From positions 1 to 27,662 of the forward strand of contig JBCCRH010000021.1 in assembly GCA_039208045.1 (NCBI GenBank): a DNA stretch of 27,662 bases, in the 5' to 3' direction. Positions 7,545 through 16,300 of this stretch are shown piece after piece. Below the pieces are notes generated by a model. That model was not told the origin of the DNA. It saw nothing but the letters and a program-made list of their open reading frames with translations, and made no database searches. Within the stretch, counting starts at the first letter, position 1. Each line of letters begins with the position of its first letter. Origin of the DNA: JBCCRH01 sp039208045. GTDB lineage: Bacteria > Bacteroidota > Bacteroidia > Chitinophagales > Saprospiraceae. Made by a program: the position numbers and the translations under genes.

Positions 7545-8933
7545 ATGAAGCAGTGTACGATTAAGAAACCGGCCTCTCTAAAAGGAGTCGGATTGCACAC
7601 AGGACAAGAAGTAACCATCACCTTTAAGCCCGCTCCGGTTGATCATGGGATCAAATTTAAGCGCATTGATCTGGACAACCAACCGCTCTTGAGTGCTGAT
7701 GTCACTAAGGTAGTATCGACCCAACGTGGTACTACTATTAAAGTGGGTAATGCCCATATTAGCACTATAGAACACGCCCTCTCTGCACTCGCTGGCCTTG
7801 GTATTGATAATATTTTAATCGAACTGGATGGCCCTGAAGTACCTATCATGGACGGAAGCGCCAAGGAGTTTGTTAGCATACTGAAAGCCAGTGGAATCGA
7901 CGAGCAAGAAAAAGAACGCGAATATTTCGAAGTACACGAACCGATTCGGTATAAAGATGAGGAGTCGGGAGCAGAACTACTTGCCTTGCCCGCTGACAGC
8001 TTTGAAGTGATCACGATGATCGACTTTAATTCGGAGGTGTTAGGTCAGCAGTATGCGCGCTTGGATGATCTCAATAAGTATGAGACGGAGATTGCACCAT
8101 GCAGAACCTTTGTTTTTTTGCATGAATTGGAGTTTCTGTTTGATCAAAACTTGATAAAAGGGGGGGATTTGGATAACGCTATCGTCATTGCTGATAAGCA
8201 GGTATCGCAAGACTACCTTGATCAGCTAGCGAAAAAGCTAGATAAGCCGAGCGTGAAAGTGGACAATGATGGCATCTTGAATACTTTGAAATTACACTTT
8301 AAAAATGAGCCTGCAAGGCACAAGCTACTAGATGTTGTTGGCGATATTTCTCTTTTGGGAAAACCCATTAAAGGTAAGATAGTAGCTATTAAGCCAGGCC
8401 ATAAGGCAAATGTAGAGTTTACGAAAGTGCTCAAAAAACACTATCAAGAGCAGAAACGGTTACGAGGGCTCCCCCATTATGATCCCAGTGCCAAACCGTT
8501 ATTTGACACGGTAAAAATTGCAGAGTGGCTACCTCATCGGTATCCATTTTTGCTTATAGATAAGATAATAGAACTATCAGAGACGCATGTAGTGGGCGTA
8601 AAAAATGTGAGTTTTAACGAATACTACTTCCAAGGGCATTTTCCGAATAATCCAGTGATGCCTGGCGTATTACAACTAGAAGCAATGGCTCAAACCGGAG
8701 GTATCCTAGCACTGAGTACAGTGGAAGATCCAGGAAATTGGGATAACTATTTTATGAAAATAGATAATGCCAAATTTAGGCAAAAAGTGGTTCCTGGGGA
8801 CACCGTCATTTTCCGCCTTGATTTGTTGGCACCCATTAGAAGAGGTATTTGCCAGATGAAAGGCGTTGCCTTTGTAGGTGATAAAATTGTTTCTGAAGCT
8901 GAATTAACTGCTCAAATCGTTAAGCGCTCCTAA
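7545..8933 (+). CDS. lpxC/fabZ: Bifunctional UDP-3-O-acyl-N-acetylglucosamine deacetylase / 3-hydroxyacyl-ACP dehydratase
   Basis: A two-enzyme fusion of 462 residues. The N-terminal part (about 1-305) is LpxC, the committed zinc deacetylase of lipid A synthesis: TIEHALSALAGLGIDN gives H77, HKLLDVVGD gives H259 and D263 as the other zinc ligands, and GHKANV supplies the catalytic His. The C-terminal part (about 315-462) is FabZ, the hotdog-fold dehydratase of fatty acid elongation: HRYPFLLIDKI (catalytic His, 331), GHFPNNPVMPGVLQLEAMAQ (catalytic Glu, 379). This fusion is typical of Bacteroidota and is one of the best taxonomic clues here. One base separates it from lpxA, so the two are cotranscribed. 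Confidence 0.97.
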   Translation: MKQCTIKKPASLKGVGLHTGQEVTITFKPAPVDHGIKFKRIDLDNQPLLSADVTKVVSTQRGTTIKVGNAHISTIEHALSALAGLGIDNILIELDGPEVPIMDGSAKEFVSILKASGIDEQEKEREYFEVHEPIRYKDEESGAELLALPADSFEVITMIDFNSEVLGQQYARLDDLNKYETEIAPCRTFVFLHELEFLFDQNLIKGGDLDNAIVIADKQVSQDYLDQLAKKLDKPSVKVDNDGILNTLKLHFKNEPARHKLLDVVGDISLLGKPIKGKIVAIKPGHKANVEFTKVLKKHYQEQKRLRGLPHYDPSAKPLFDTVKIAEWLPHRYPFLLIDKIIELSETHVVGVKNVSFNEYYFQGHFPNNPVMPGVLQLEAMAQTGGILALSTVEDPGNWDNYFMKIDNAKFRQKVVPGDTVIFRLDLLAPIRRGICQMKGVAFVGDKIVSEAELTAQIVKRS

Positions 8934-8934
8934 C

Positions 8935-9753
8935 ATGGATCAATACAAACAGTCAACTATCCACCCTGAGGTCAAAATTGGTCAAGATGTTACCATCAGC
9001 CCATTTTGTTATATAGAGAAAGATGTGGAAATCGGTGATGGTACCTGGATCGGACCTCATGTTACCATTTTTGAAGGAACCAAAATTGGGAAAAATTGCA
9101 GCATATTTCCGGGTGCAGTCATCAGTGGTGTTCCTCAAGATCTCAAGTACAAAGGAGAAAAAACTACTGTTGAAATTGGCGATCATACGACCATTCGCGA
9201 ATGTGTTACGATCAATAAGGGTACTTCTTATGCCAATAGAACGGTAATCGGCAGCCACTGTCTATTGATGGCTTATGTGCATATTGCGCATGATTGTATC
9301 TTAGGGAATCACGTTATTCTGGCTAATAATGTGAATCTAGCGGGTCATGTGCAAATTGAAGATTGGGCGATCTTAGAAGGCCTTGTTGCTGTCCAACAAT
9401 TTATAAAAATTGGCCAGCATAGCTTTATTGCCGGTGGTTCGTTGGTACGCAAGCATGTACCACCTTATGTAAAAGCTGCTCGTGAGCCGCTTTCCTATGC
9501 AGGGGTCAACCATATTGGGCTGAAGCGTCGTCAGTTTTCGAAGGAGCAAATTGAGCAGGTGCAGGAGATTTACCGCATCTTATTTGTGAAAGGCTACAAT
9601 ACTTCCCATGCGCTTCAGATCATAGAAGATTCGCTCGAAGAATCTGAACTGCGTGAAAATATTCTTCACTTCATCCGCCAAGCAGACCCTGGTATTATGC
9701 GGGGCTTCCAGCAGATTAATGGTAGAAATGTAGAAGATTTTGATGAATATTGA
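8935..9753 (+). CDS. lpxA: Acyl-ACP--UDP-N-acetylglucosamine O-acyltransferase
   Basis: First acyl transfer of lipid A synthesis, on UDP-GlcNAc. The 272-residue product consists of a hexapeptide-repeat beta helix (about 1-190) followed by the LpxA C-terminal helical domain. Diagnostic blocks are SGVPQDLKYKGEKT (about 64-77), ECVTINKGT, and LMAYVHIAHDC, with the catalytic His at about residue 119; NHIGLKRR starts the helical domain. Length is close to the family norm of about 260. It lies one base after lpxC/fabZ, and its end overlaps the following ABC ATPase gene by 11 bases. Confidence 0.96.
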   Translation: MDQYKQSTIHPEVKIGQDVTISPFCYIEKDVEIGDGTWIGPHVTIFEGTKIGKNCSIFPGAVISGVPQDLKYKGEKTTVEIGDHTTIRECVTINKGTSYANRTVIGSHCLLMAYVHIAHDCILGNHVILANNVNLAGHVQIEDWAILEGLVAVQQFIKIGQHSFIAGGSLVRKHVPPYVKAAREPLSYAGVNHIGLKRRQFSKEQIEQVQEIYRILFVKGYNTSHALQIIEDSLEESELRENILHFIRQADPGIMRGFQQINGRNVEDFDEY

Positions 9754-10366
9754 GCTAGAGGGAGTCGGTAAACGCTACAAGGCAGAGTGGATCGTCAGAA
9801 ATGTAACTACCACGTTTAAGCACGGCGATCAGTACGCGATTACTGGCCCCAATGGATCGGGAAAAAGTACCTTGCTGAAGATGCTTTCAGGGCATCTCAC
9901 ACCTAGTAAAGGAACCATAAGCTATAGATTTCAAGAGCAGAAGATCGAACTCCAACAGGTCTACCAATATCTTACTTTTGCAGCACCATATATTGAACTG
10001 ATAGAGGAACTTACCTTGACAGAAGCACTGAGCTTTCACCAACGTTTTAAACCCTTTGTAGGAAACTTATCGATTAAGCAATTGATTGAACTCCTTGGTT
10101 TTCAGCGTTCTAAGTCTAAGGAAATCCGCAATTTTAGCTCTGGTATGAAGCAACGCCTAAAGCTAGTACTTGCCCTTTGCTCAGATACCCCACTAGTGCT
10201 CTTAGATGAACCAACCACCAATCTTGATCAACAAGGTATCGAATGGTATCGGTCACTAATCGACCAGTTTGCTCAAGATCGTACCTTAATCATCGCTTCG
10301 AATGTAGACGTAGATTTTGATTTTTGCTCCCAACAGCTACATATCTTAGACTATAAGCGTAAATAA
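9743..10366 (+). CDS. ABC transporter ATP-binding protein without a visible permease
   Basis: A 207-residue ABC ATPase. Walker A is GPNGSGKST (about 36-44), the signature is FSSGMKQRLKL, Walker B is LVLLDEPTTNLD, and the product ends soon after the Walker B region. A TTG lies one codon earlier, but I choose the ATG at 9743, which overlaps the end of lpxA by 11 bases and suggests translational coupling. No membrane subunit is encoded nearby. An ATPase at this place next to lpxA recurs in Bacteroidota as I remember it, so a link to envelope lipid transport is possible but unproven. Confidence 0.9.
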   Translation: MNIELEGVGKRYKAEWIVRNVTTTFKHGDQYAITGPNGSGKSTLLKMLSGHLTPSKGTISYRFQEQKIELQQVYQYLTFAAPYIELIEELTLTEALSFHQRFKPFVGNLSIKQLIELLGFQRSKSKEIRNFSSGMKQRLKLVLALCSDTPLVLLDEPTTNLDQQGIEWYRSLIDQFAQDRTLIIASNVDVDFDFCSQQLHILDYKRK

Positions 10367-10793
10367 CCAGTGTAAATTTCGACTTTTCGGACACAAACGA
10401 AATTTTTCCGTTTTCAGAAAACACCTCAAATACAATACTCATATATTAAATAAATACATAAAATTAACTGCCAGTTAGTTACAAATAAAAATTTAGCAAT
10501 ACGATTTTCTCGCCATTATGGTACAATATTTCCTACTTAGTATACTGAAAGAGCTTACCCCCCATTGTTGCAGAATCGTCAGATTCGCACCTTTTTAGGC
10601 TTCTACCCCGTTCTAAAGCTTGTGCATGCAGAGGCTAATGTACTGCATTATCCTCTCTAATACGAAACAGATTGAAATGTAGTACAACTGTGCTAAGAAG
10701 GGACATTTTAATCTTAGAACGAAATAGTTAATCGTTGCACAGCGTTAGTGTTTGCTGGGAGACCCTATTTTTAAAAGGTAAAATGAGAATACT
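10367..10793. other. Intergenic region between the ABC ATPase gene and a small membrane protein gene
   Basis: AT-rich. It begins with a terminator hairpin (listed separately). A second weak hairpin at 10570-10588 (GAATC-gtca-GATTC core, then CACC and five T) could end a short transcript, but no promoter for one was found. Upstream of the next gene the best promoter-like string is TTAGTGTTTG at about 10745-10754, which has three rather than two bases between TA and TTTG. No convincing small ORF. Confidence 0.45.
10374..10407 (+). terminator. Probable terminator after the lpx cluster
   Basis: An 8-base inverted repeat, AAATTTCG at 10374-10381 and CGAAATTT at 10398-10405, with a 16-base loop, continues into further T residues. 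It starts eight bases after the stop of the ABC ATPase gene. The stem is AT-rich and the loop long, so efficiency is uncertain. Confidence 0.5.
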
Positions 10794-11102
10794 ATGGGAG
10801 CTATCACAGTATTGGCGGGATCACTGCTATTTGGTTTGCTGTTGATCATGTTGAACGAACGGCAAATGAAACAGTCGGTATCTCAGCCCTCATCCCTTCT
10901 TCGTACCAAAGAAGAATCAAAGTTTTCGGATGCTGACTACAGTTGGCCGCTAGAGAGTGAGCGCAAGATGCGCGAAAAGTTCCAAGAGGAAGTTTTCGAG
11001 GATTATAAGCGTATCCGGAAGGAAGTAGCTAGTCTGCGGCTTATGCTGTTGCTGCTGGTACTAGCTATAGGGGTTGTACTCTACTACGCAATAGGTATGT
11101 AA
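10794..11102 (+). CDS. Small membrane protein with two predicted helices, function unknown
   Basis: A 102-residue protein not recognised as any named family. It has a hydrophobic segment at about residues 4-20 (ITVLAGSLLFGLLLIML), a charged middle part of about 60 residues rich in Glu, Lys and Arg (KMREKFQEEVFEDYKRIRKEV, likely helical), and a second hydrophobic segment at about 82-100 rich in Leu, Val and Ala. The charged middle could form a short coiled coil. It is a single-gene unit: 427 bases follow the lpx cluster and a strong terminator follows 80 bases downstream. It stands just before the kinase and sigma-54 regulator genes, but the terminator argues against being in that operon. The frame is clean and the composition protein-like. 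Confidence 0.7.
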   Translation: MGAITVLAGSLLFGLLLIMLNERQMKQSVSQPSSLLRTKEESKFSDADYSWPLESERKMREKFQEEVFEDYKRIRKEVASLRLMLLLLVLAIGVVLYYAIGM

Positions 11103-11184
11103 ATGTGTACGACCCACTGAACAGGTTTGGCAAAAAGTTGCAATTAATATACAGACAAGGGGAGGCATTACCCTAAATTTTAAT

Positions 11185-11241
11185 TCAGTAAAACGTAATT
11201 TTTTGGTTGATCCCCGAAAAATTTTCGTTTTACTGATTTTT
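11185..11241 (+). terminator. Strong terminator after the two-helix membrane protein gene
   Basis: Perfect 11-base inverted repeat, TCAGTAAAACG at 11185-11195 and CGTTTTACTGA at 11226-11236, with further pairing inside (AATTTTT against AAAAATT), followed by five T. This is long and well formed, and separates the small membrane protein gene from the downstream signalling genes. Confidence 0.7.
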
Positions 11242-11557
11242 CAATAACACAACTCTTTTGCTAAGGCCTGTATACAGGGCAAAAAACAAGGTCTAAACGA
11301 TTCATAAGCAAAGATTTACACTAGCAAGTTTCCGTCATTTGCCTTTGGCATAGAATGTGGAACAATAAATGCGCCTAATTCTTAGAACTATACAATTTGA
11401 ATACTATGAAAAGCTATCTACTATATTCCACACTACCCTCATTTGTATCTGCTTCCCACACAGCATTAAGGAAGTAGCCCACATCTTGCAAACCGCAGCC
11501 TCTTACGTAACAACTCAATAAGATCATGAAGTTTTAGACCTCACATTCGTTTATTCA

Positions 11558-11585
11558 CGCAAGCTGCCATCTTGCGAGAGGCAGC
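11558..11585 (+). promoter_or_regulatory. Two mutually exclusive RNA hairpins just before the start codon
   Basis: CGCAAG (11558-11563) pairs with CTTGCG (11571-11576). The loop between them, with the preceding G, reads GCTGCC (11563-11568) and can instead pair with GGCAGC (11580-11585). The two stems compete, or could form a tight pseudoknot. The structure ends 18 bases before the ATG at 11604, where it could affect ribosome access. Confidence 0.35.
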
Positions 11586-11603
11586 CTGAAGTAATTGTAT
11601 CCT

Positions 11604-13025
11604 ATGATGATTGGAAAAAAACAGGGTCGAAAAGTAAGCAAGTTTACGATGCTACTCGATAAACAAGTCAGTGATCGAGCTAACCAAAAACCGATACCCT
11701 TGAAAAAGAATGATGAAAGAAAAGCGTTGAATGATCGTGTATGGCAGGAGTTATTACTTTTTAAAAAAACGGATTACCATGCTGCTATCAACGAACATTT
11801 ATTCACCTTAGTCGACCAGCGTTTTAGTGGAAATCCACTTCGTGCTTTCTTTGTCGACCAAATGTATGCTTACCTTAAGGAAAATAAGGCGATACGAAAA
11901 GGAAAGCGGCTGCCGAAAGCTATTTTTCATACTAAGCTGCCCTTTATTTTCGAACTCATTATTAGCATTCAATACCTACACAACCAAGTACTAGATCAAA
12001 AAGCAGGAGTACAAACAACCACAGCAATTAATGCAAACCTCTTGAATGCCAACCTCTTAAAAGATTTACTGTATCAATATATTGACCAATCCTTTGATGC
12101 TAAGACAGCCAAGATTATCCGGCGCTATGTCCTAAAAACATTTCAAGTAGTAGACTTAGGCCAGTGCATAGAAAAGGAATGGAATACTTATGACTGTTTT
12201 ATTCACAATAATGATATTCCTGCCCATCCGCTGCCCGAGCCGATAGAGCAGCTCATTGAAATTGATCGTTTGGAGCCTTTTCTTCGCTTATTGGAGCGTA
12301 GCATTCCCAAGAACCGTTGGGATTATACGGCACTTTATCTCAAGCGTATCTATTTGACTTGTGCATCCTTGTTTGTGTTAGCTACCAAATTATTGATTGA
12401 ACTGACTGGAGCGTCAGAACGTATCGGACAGCAGGCTATCCAATTCTCGGTTTGTTATGGTATGATGCGGCAGATCATTAATGACAATGCAGATGTGATT
12501 CCCTCCCAGCTGGAACTCACTACCCGATCTAAGCTTTCGGAGGACGCTTTTAGTGACGTAAAGAATAAAAATATCACGCTTCCGGTTTTGTTGCATCTAG
12601 TAGAGCAACCACACTGTACTGCTTTCTCTCATGCTCTCCAGCTGGGTCATCAGGCATGGGAGCCCCAGCAGGAGCCTGTTCTATTCGATACTTTAGTGGA
12701 ATCGCATGCGCTTTTCAAATCTATTCAATTTAGTAAAGTACTGGCAGCGATGTGTGAGCAAGCTCTGTCTGGACAGGGAAAGAGTAAAGCACACTTGTTA
12801 GCTACCTGCTCTATTGTGCATTGGAATAAGTTTCTTTACCCTTGTTTGAAAAATAGTGCCTACAAAAAATTCAAAAAAACTTCCTTTTACAAGCATATCA
12901 AACGCCATATCGCTCAGCTAAATTCGAATCAACAGCTGGTAAATGCCCCACACCAGGAAGTCGCTTGGTCTTTTTCCTTTTTCAAAAAAATACCTGCCTT
13001 TTTCTACCATAAAAATTCGATTTAG
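11604..13025 (+). CDS. Divergent isoprenoid-diphosphate-synthase-fold protein with degraded Asp-rich motifs
   Basis: A 473-residue protein from the ATG at 11604 (an in-frame TTG lies three codons earlier). No name is certain, but two regions line up with trans-prenyltransferases. At about residues 117-136, FELIISIQYLHNQVLDQKAGV sits where the family has E-x7-8-L-x-HDDxxD; here DDxxD has become NQVLD. At about 275-330, CYGMMRQIINDNADVI matches the second motif (G-x-x-x-Q-I-x-DD-x-x-D, now NDNAD), followed by DVKNKNITLPVLLHL, which matches the D-x-x-x-GK-x-TLP-x block. The loss of acidic residues suggests altered or absent catalysis. ComQ, which prenylates the ComX pheromone in Bacillus, belongs to the same fold, and a kinase gene follows here too. 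About 140 residues follow the synthase-like core, ending in a basic tail. What it prenylates or binds, if anything, is unknown. Confidence 0.7.
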   Translation: MMIGKKQGRKVSKFTMLLDKQVSDRANQKPIPLKKNDERKALNDRVWQELLLFKKTDYHAAINEHLFTLVDQRFSGNPLRAFFVDQMYAYLKENKAIRKGKRLPKAIFHTKLPFIFELIISIQYLHNQVLDQKAGVQTTTAINANLLNANLLKDLLYQYIDQSFDAKTAKIIRRYVLKTFQVVDLGQCIEKEWNTYDCFIHNNDIPAHPLPEPIEQLIEIDRLEPFLRLLERSIPKNRWDYTALYLKRIYLTCASLFVLATKLLIELTGASERIGQQAIQFSVCYGMMRQIINDNADVIPSQLELTTRSKLSEDAFSDVKNKNITLPVLLHLVEQPHCTAFSHALQLGHQAWEPQQEPVLFDTLVESHALFKSIQFSKVLAAMCEQALSGQGKSKAHLLATCSIVHWNKFLYPCLKNSAYKKFKKTSFYKHIKRHIAQLNSNQQLVNAPHQEVAWSFSFFKKIPAFFYHKNSI

Positions 13026-13347
13026 GCACAAATAAAGTTAAAACTGAACCACTCCGTAAAATTTTCTGCAAATTTTACTCCATAATGCCAAAATTCATTC
13101 GTAGTTTTAATGATGGGAGGAAATACGTGTCTTTTTTCTTTTCACAATAGGCTACTGTGAAAGGCTTGAGAATAGTTTACTTATCTTCTACCTTTTTCCG
13201 TGTGGAAAAGGGCTATTGCTGTATTCTCTGTTATAGAATTGTACCTTCCCAGAATATCATTGGTGTATCTACGGCTTTTGAAGTGTATTCAAAGTGCTAA
13301 GTATGCATTGAAGTTATTGTTAGTTTTACGTACCAAAACTTAGAGTT
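13026..13347. other. Hairpin-rich intergenic region ahead of the kinase-like gene
   Basis: Contains three inverted repeats: a perfect 9-base stem with a 5-base loop at 13056-13078 (GTAAAATTT and AAATTTTAC), a 23-base dyad with one mismatch at 13140-13162 (TTTCACA and TGTGAAA arms), and a bulged stem at 13191-13212 (CCTTTTTCC and GGAAAAGG). None is followed by a T run. Between the first two lies a 21-codon frame, 13085-13150, starting MPKFIRSFNDGRKYV and ending in three Phe, Ser, Gln. A string with GG-N10-GC spacing (TTGGTGTATCTACGGC, about 13260-13275) is a weak sigma-54 promoter candidate about 70 bases before the kinase gene. Confidence 0.45.
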
Positions 13348-16300
13348 ATGAGCCAGGCAGGTGTTCTTCAACATGAAAAGTACCTCTTGAGGGAAGTCAT
13401 TCCTTTTCCAAGGGCCGATGAGTTTTTTAATCTATTACAAGACCGGGTGCATATGGCAGTGAGGGGCTACACGCTTCCGAACAATTTTACCATGTTTATT
13501 AATGCACTTCCCAGAGAAGAGCTCTCCTATATTAACCGATATGAAAATGTCCCCCTCGTCTATGCTGGTATTCCTCGTCAGCGAGAACTTTTAGAAAGTG
13601 ATAATGATAAAAAAGCTCCAGGACTAGAAGAGTACTGGAATTTCTTGGATGTCACCGATTTATTGAGTGATACGGCTGTGGTTTCTTCTAAATTGTACCG
13701 CGAGTTTGGATTGGGAGAATATCGCTTAGATGATATTCCAAGAGTGGGCATGGGAAGTTTGGAAGATTATTTTGAATCTATTTTATATCCTGAGCGCACC
13801 ACCAAAGAACCTACTCCTAGACAGGTCGCAGAATATAATATCTTAAAAGAGTTCTTTGATGTACATGAAGATGAATATCTCTCCGTTCCTTTAATTCAGT
13901 TTGGGGAATTTGATGGTATTGTACACATTGTCTACAGTGGTAAAGATGCACAACTCATCAACCGGGAGACGATCAAACGCTTGATTCGGTCGATTTGTGA
14001 GGTCTATCAAAATCTCATTCTGGACTGGGATTTAGTAGGGCGAAACCCCGAAAAATCGGATGCTATTCAGCTTCCTATTTCAGAGGTGTTTTATCAGCAG
14101 ATCAACCGAAATCCTATCCTGAAGGAGCTAGAGTTTGATAAATACTACAAGCGCTATCTCCCCTACTTTAAAGCAAGAATCAGACTGAATGATAAGGTAA
14201 TACACAGTAAGGTGTATGCCCCTTATCTAAAAACGGCGATCATTTCTATCATGATCGATTCTTATGCGCACAACATAAGCGCGCATAGTCTGGTAGCGCT
14301 CAACTGGTGGTTTAAGCGGCGGGCAGAGAGCTTGCGCAGTACCTCTGAAGAGCACTATATGGAGGTAGAAGAAGTACAAGAGATTATTGGAGATTATGTA
14401 CCTAAAGGTTTTGAGTTGGATCGCCTAGTAAAGCTGCTACAGCCCTGGATGGAGGGACAGTTTGTAAAGGAAGAAAGTGCAGACAATGATGTAATTCGTT
14501 ACCCTGGTTCGCTAGCCAGAGAAATACAGCCGCTATTAGGCTTCTTGATGCAAAAGGGGGCCTTTTGGAGTGGTATTGCCCGGGATAATCACTTTGGAGG
14601 AGAAGCTAAGAATCTCTTCAATGTGCTATGGGAGGATTTTATCAACAACCCGCTTTATCTGGGCACCATTGCAAAATCCGAAGATATTCATAAGATTTCC
14701 TTACAGATTGTTCTCTATGCTCCTGAAGGTGATAGTAGGGTTTCAAATTTACCATTCCGAAAGGCAAAAGAAGTACTTGCTGAAGGTACTTTTGTAGAAA
14801 TTGACATCAAGAAGAAGCGAGAACGCTCCGAAAAGGATGAAATTCGTGGTTATTTTCTGAGCCTTCCAGATGGTAGTCGCCTTTACTACGATGAGTATTC
14901 GGAATTGGTGACGATGAGCAGTTTCGTTCGCCCAGGGCAGGATTATGCTATGATTAAGCAAGTCCTACAGGATGCCCAGTTATTCTTCCCAGGAGAAGTG
15001 GTGGGCAGACATGCCTTTTTTACTATGCTGGAGAACGAAATTCGGAATGTAAAGCACTACAAGGGTAAAAGCCTACAGCATATCCAAAAGCATGGTCTAC
15101 AACTAACCATTGCACTACAAGAAGCCAGTGTTCAGCCGCACCAAAAGCAAGAGAAAGAGAAAGAGCTCTATAAAGTAGGCGTATGGATTAACACTCCAAC
15201 GGACCTTCGACTGCGCAATTCAGAATTGCTGATTCGGCGCAAATTTGATGCGCTTGTAGCCGATATTATGGATGAAGATACCTTTGCCCCAAAGCTGGGA
15301 GGAAGCTATCAGGATAAGATTTGCGCAGGGATGTTATTCAATAATAAATTTGGACTAGTACAGCGAGGCGATAATAATCCCGCTCGTGACCGCTCGTTTG
15401 ACACACCGCGTGATGCGGCTTTCTATCCTTGGATCTCTCCTGCTACTAGCTCGGAGATGCATCCTCATGACGATATGGAGCTGAACAAGAAGGTAATGTC
15501 TCAAAAGGCTGCCTTTACGCAAGTGTATAAACATCAGAGCGGCTATCTTAAAAAATATTTCTACATCTGGAAAGCTTCCAATATCAAGGAAGTAGCTGGA
15601 TTTTCGGATACCGATTTTGTGTGGGAAAATTTGGCCCGCTTTAAGTTTGTCAATATTCAGGGAAATGCACAAGAAAATGCCGTGCTCTGGCAAGAGGTAC
15701 GATCTAATGGAGTAATACGCATTATTGATCAGAAAATCGATACTACAGTGCAGGAGTCTGGCGCAGACATCCTAGCTGCTTATGAGCATTGGCTAAAGAA
15801 ATGGGTAGCTGCACCCACTCATGCTATTAAGATATTAGTAGATGGTGCTGTCACGGGCTACTTGCTCTTTGATGTACATGCCAAGCAAGCTTTCCGCTAC
15901 CTCAATACGAATGAAGTGGAGCAGCTAGATGGCGACCCTGGCGCAGCTATGAGTATTCAGCAAGAGTTACACCTCGCTCACGGTGGCCCCACCAATGATC
16001 CCAAACTCCTCCGCTATCGGAATCATGGCATTTACAAAACCTACTTCCTAAAAGATGTACGAGACGTGGGCCAAGTTACTACAGCTAATAAGGCTCGATT
16101 TATTGAGCTATTCGAAGTGCTATGCACGCGAATCTGTATCTTTGATAACCGTATCAAGCACCGAATAAGAGGTAATGAGCGAGAAGACCTATTCAAAAAC
16201 ACCTTGAATATGGCTGTTCATGAGGAGCAAGCGCCCTACCTAGACGAAAAAAATAATTGGCAAGGACTGTGGGAGCGGGAGAGCGAGGTCATCCTCAAAA

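Larger units (their letters stand above)
11103..11603. other. Long leader region ahead of the prenyl-synthase-like gene
   Basis: About 500 bases. The first half holds a strong terminator at 11185-11241. Further on there is a 12-base palindrome (CCTGTATACAGG, 11267-11278), a short frame at 11406-11477 of 23 codons beginning MKSYLLYSTLPSFVSA, preceded by AATACT like the gene at 10794, and two mutually exclusive hairpins at 11558-11585. No exact TAnnTTTG box and no correctly spaced sigma-54 promoter was found. Confidence 0.45.

Noticed and set aside
11127..11142. Sigma-54-like string TTGGCAAAAAGTTGCA downstream of the small membrane protein gene
   Set aside because: Both half-sites look right, but only nine bases separate GG and GC where ten are needed, and it points into a strong terminator at 11185-11241.
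11267..11278. Perfect 12-base palindrome CCTGTATACAGG
   Set aside because: Several perfect 12-base palindromes are expected by chance in a window of this length; no link to a promoter box.
11406..11477. 23-codon frame starting MKSYLLYSTLPSFVSA in the leader of the prenyl-synthase-like gene
   Set aside because: Too short to judge; no ribosome binding site and no feature of a known pheromone. Mentioned only in the description of the intergenic region.
13066..13083. Minus-strand string TGGAGTAAAATTTGCA with correct GG-N10-GC spacing
   Set aside because: It would drive antisense transcription into the prenyl-synthase-like gene and coincides with the arm of a hairpin; the -24 half-site is poor (TGGAG).
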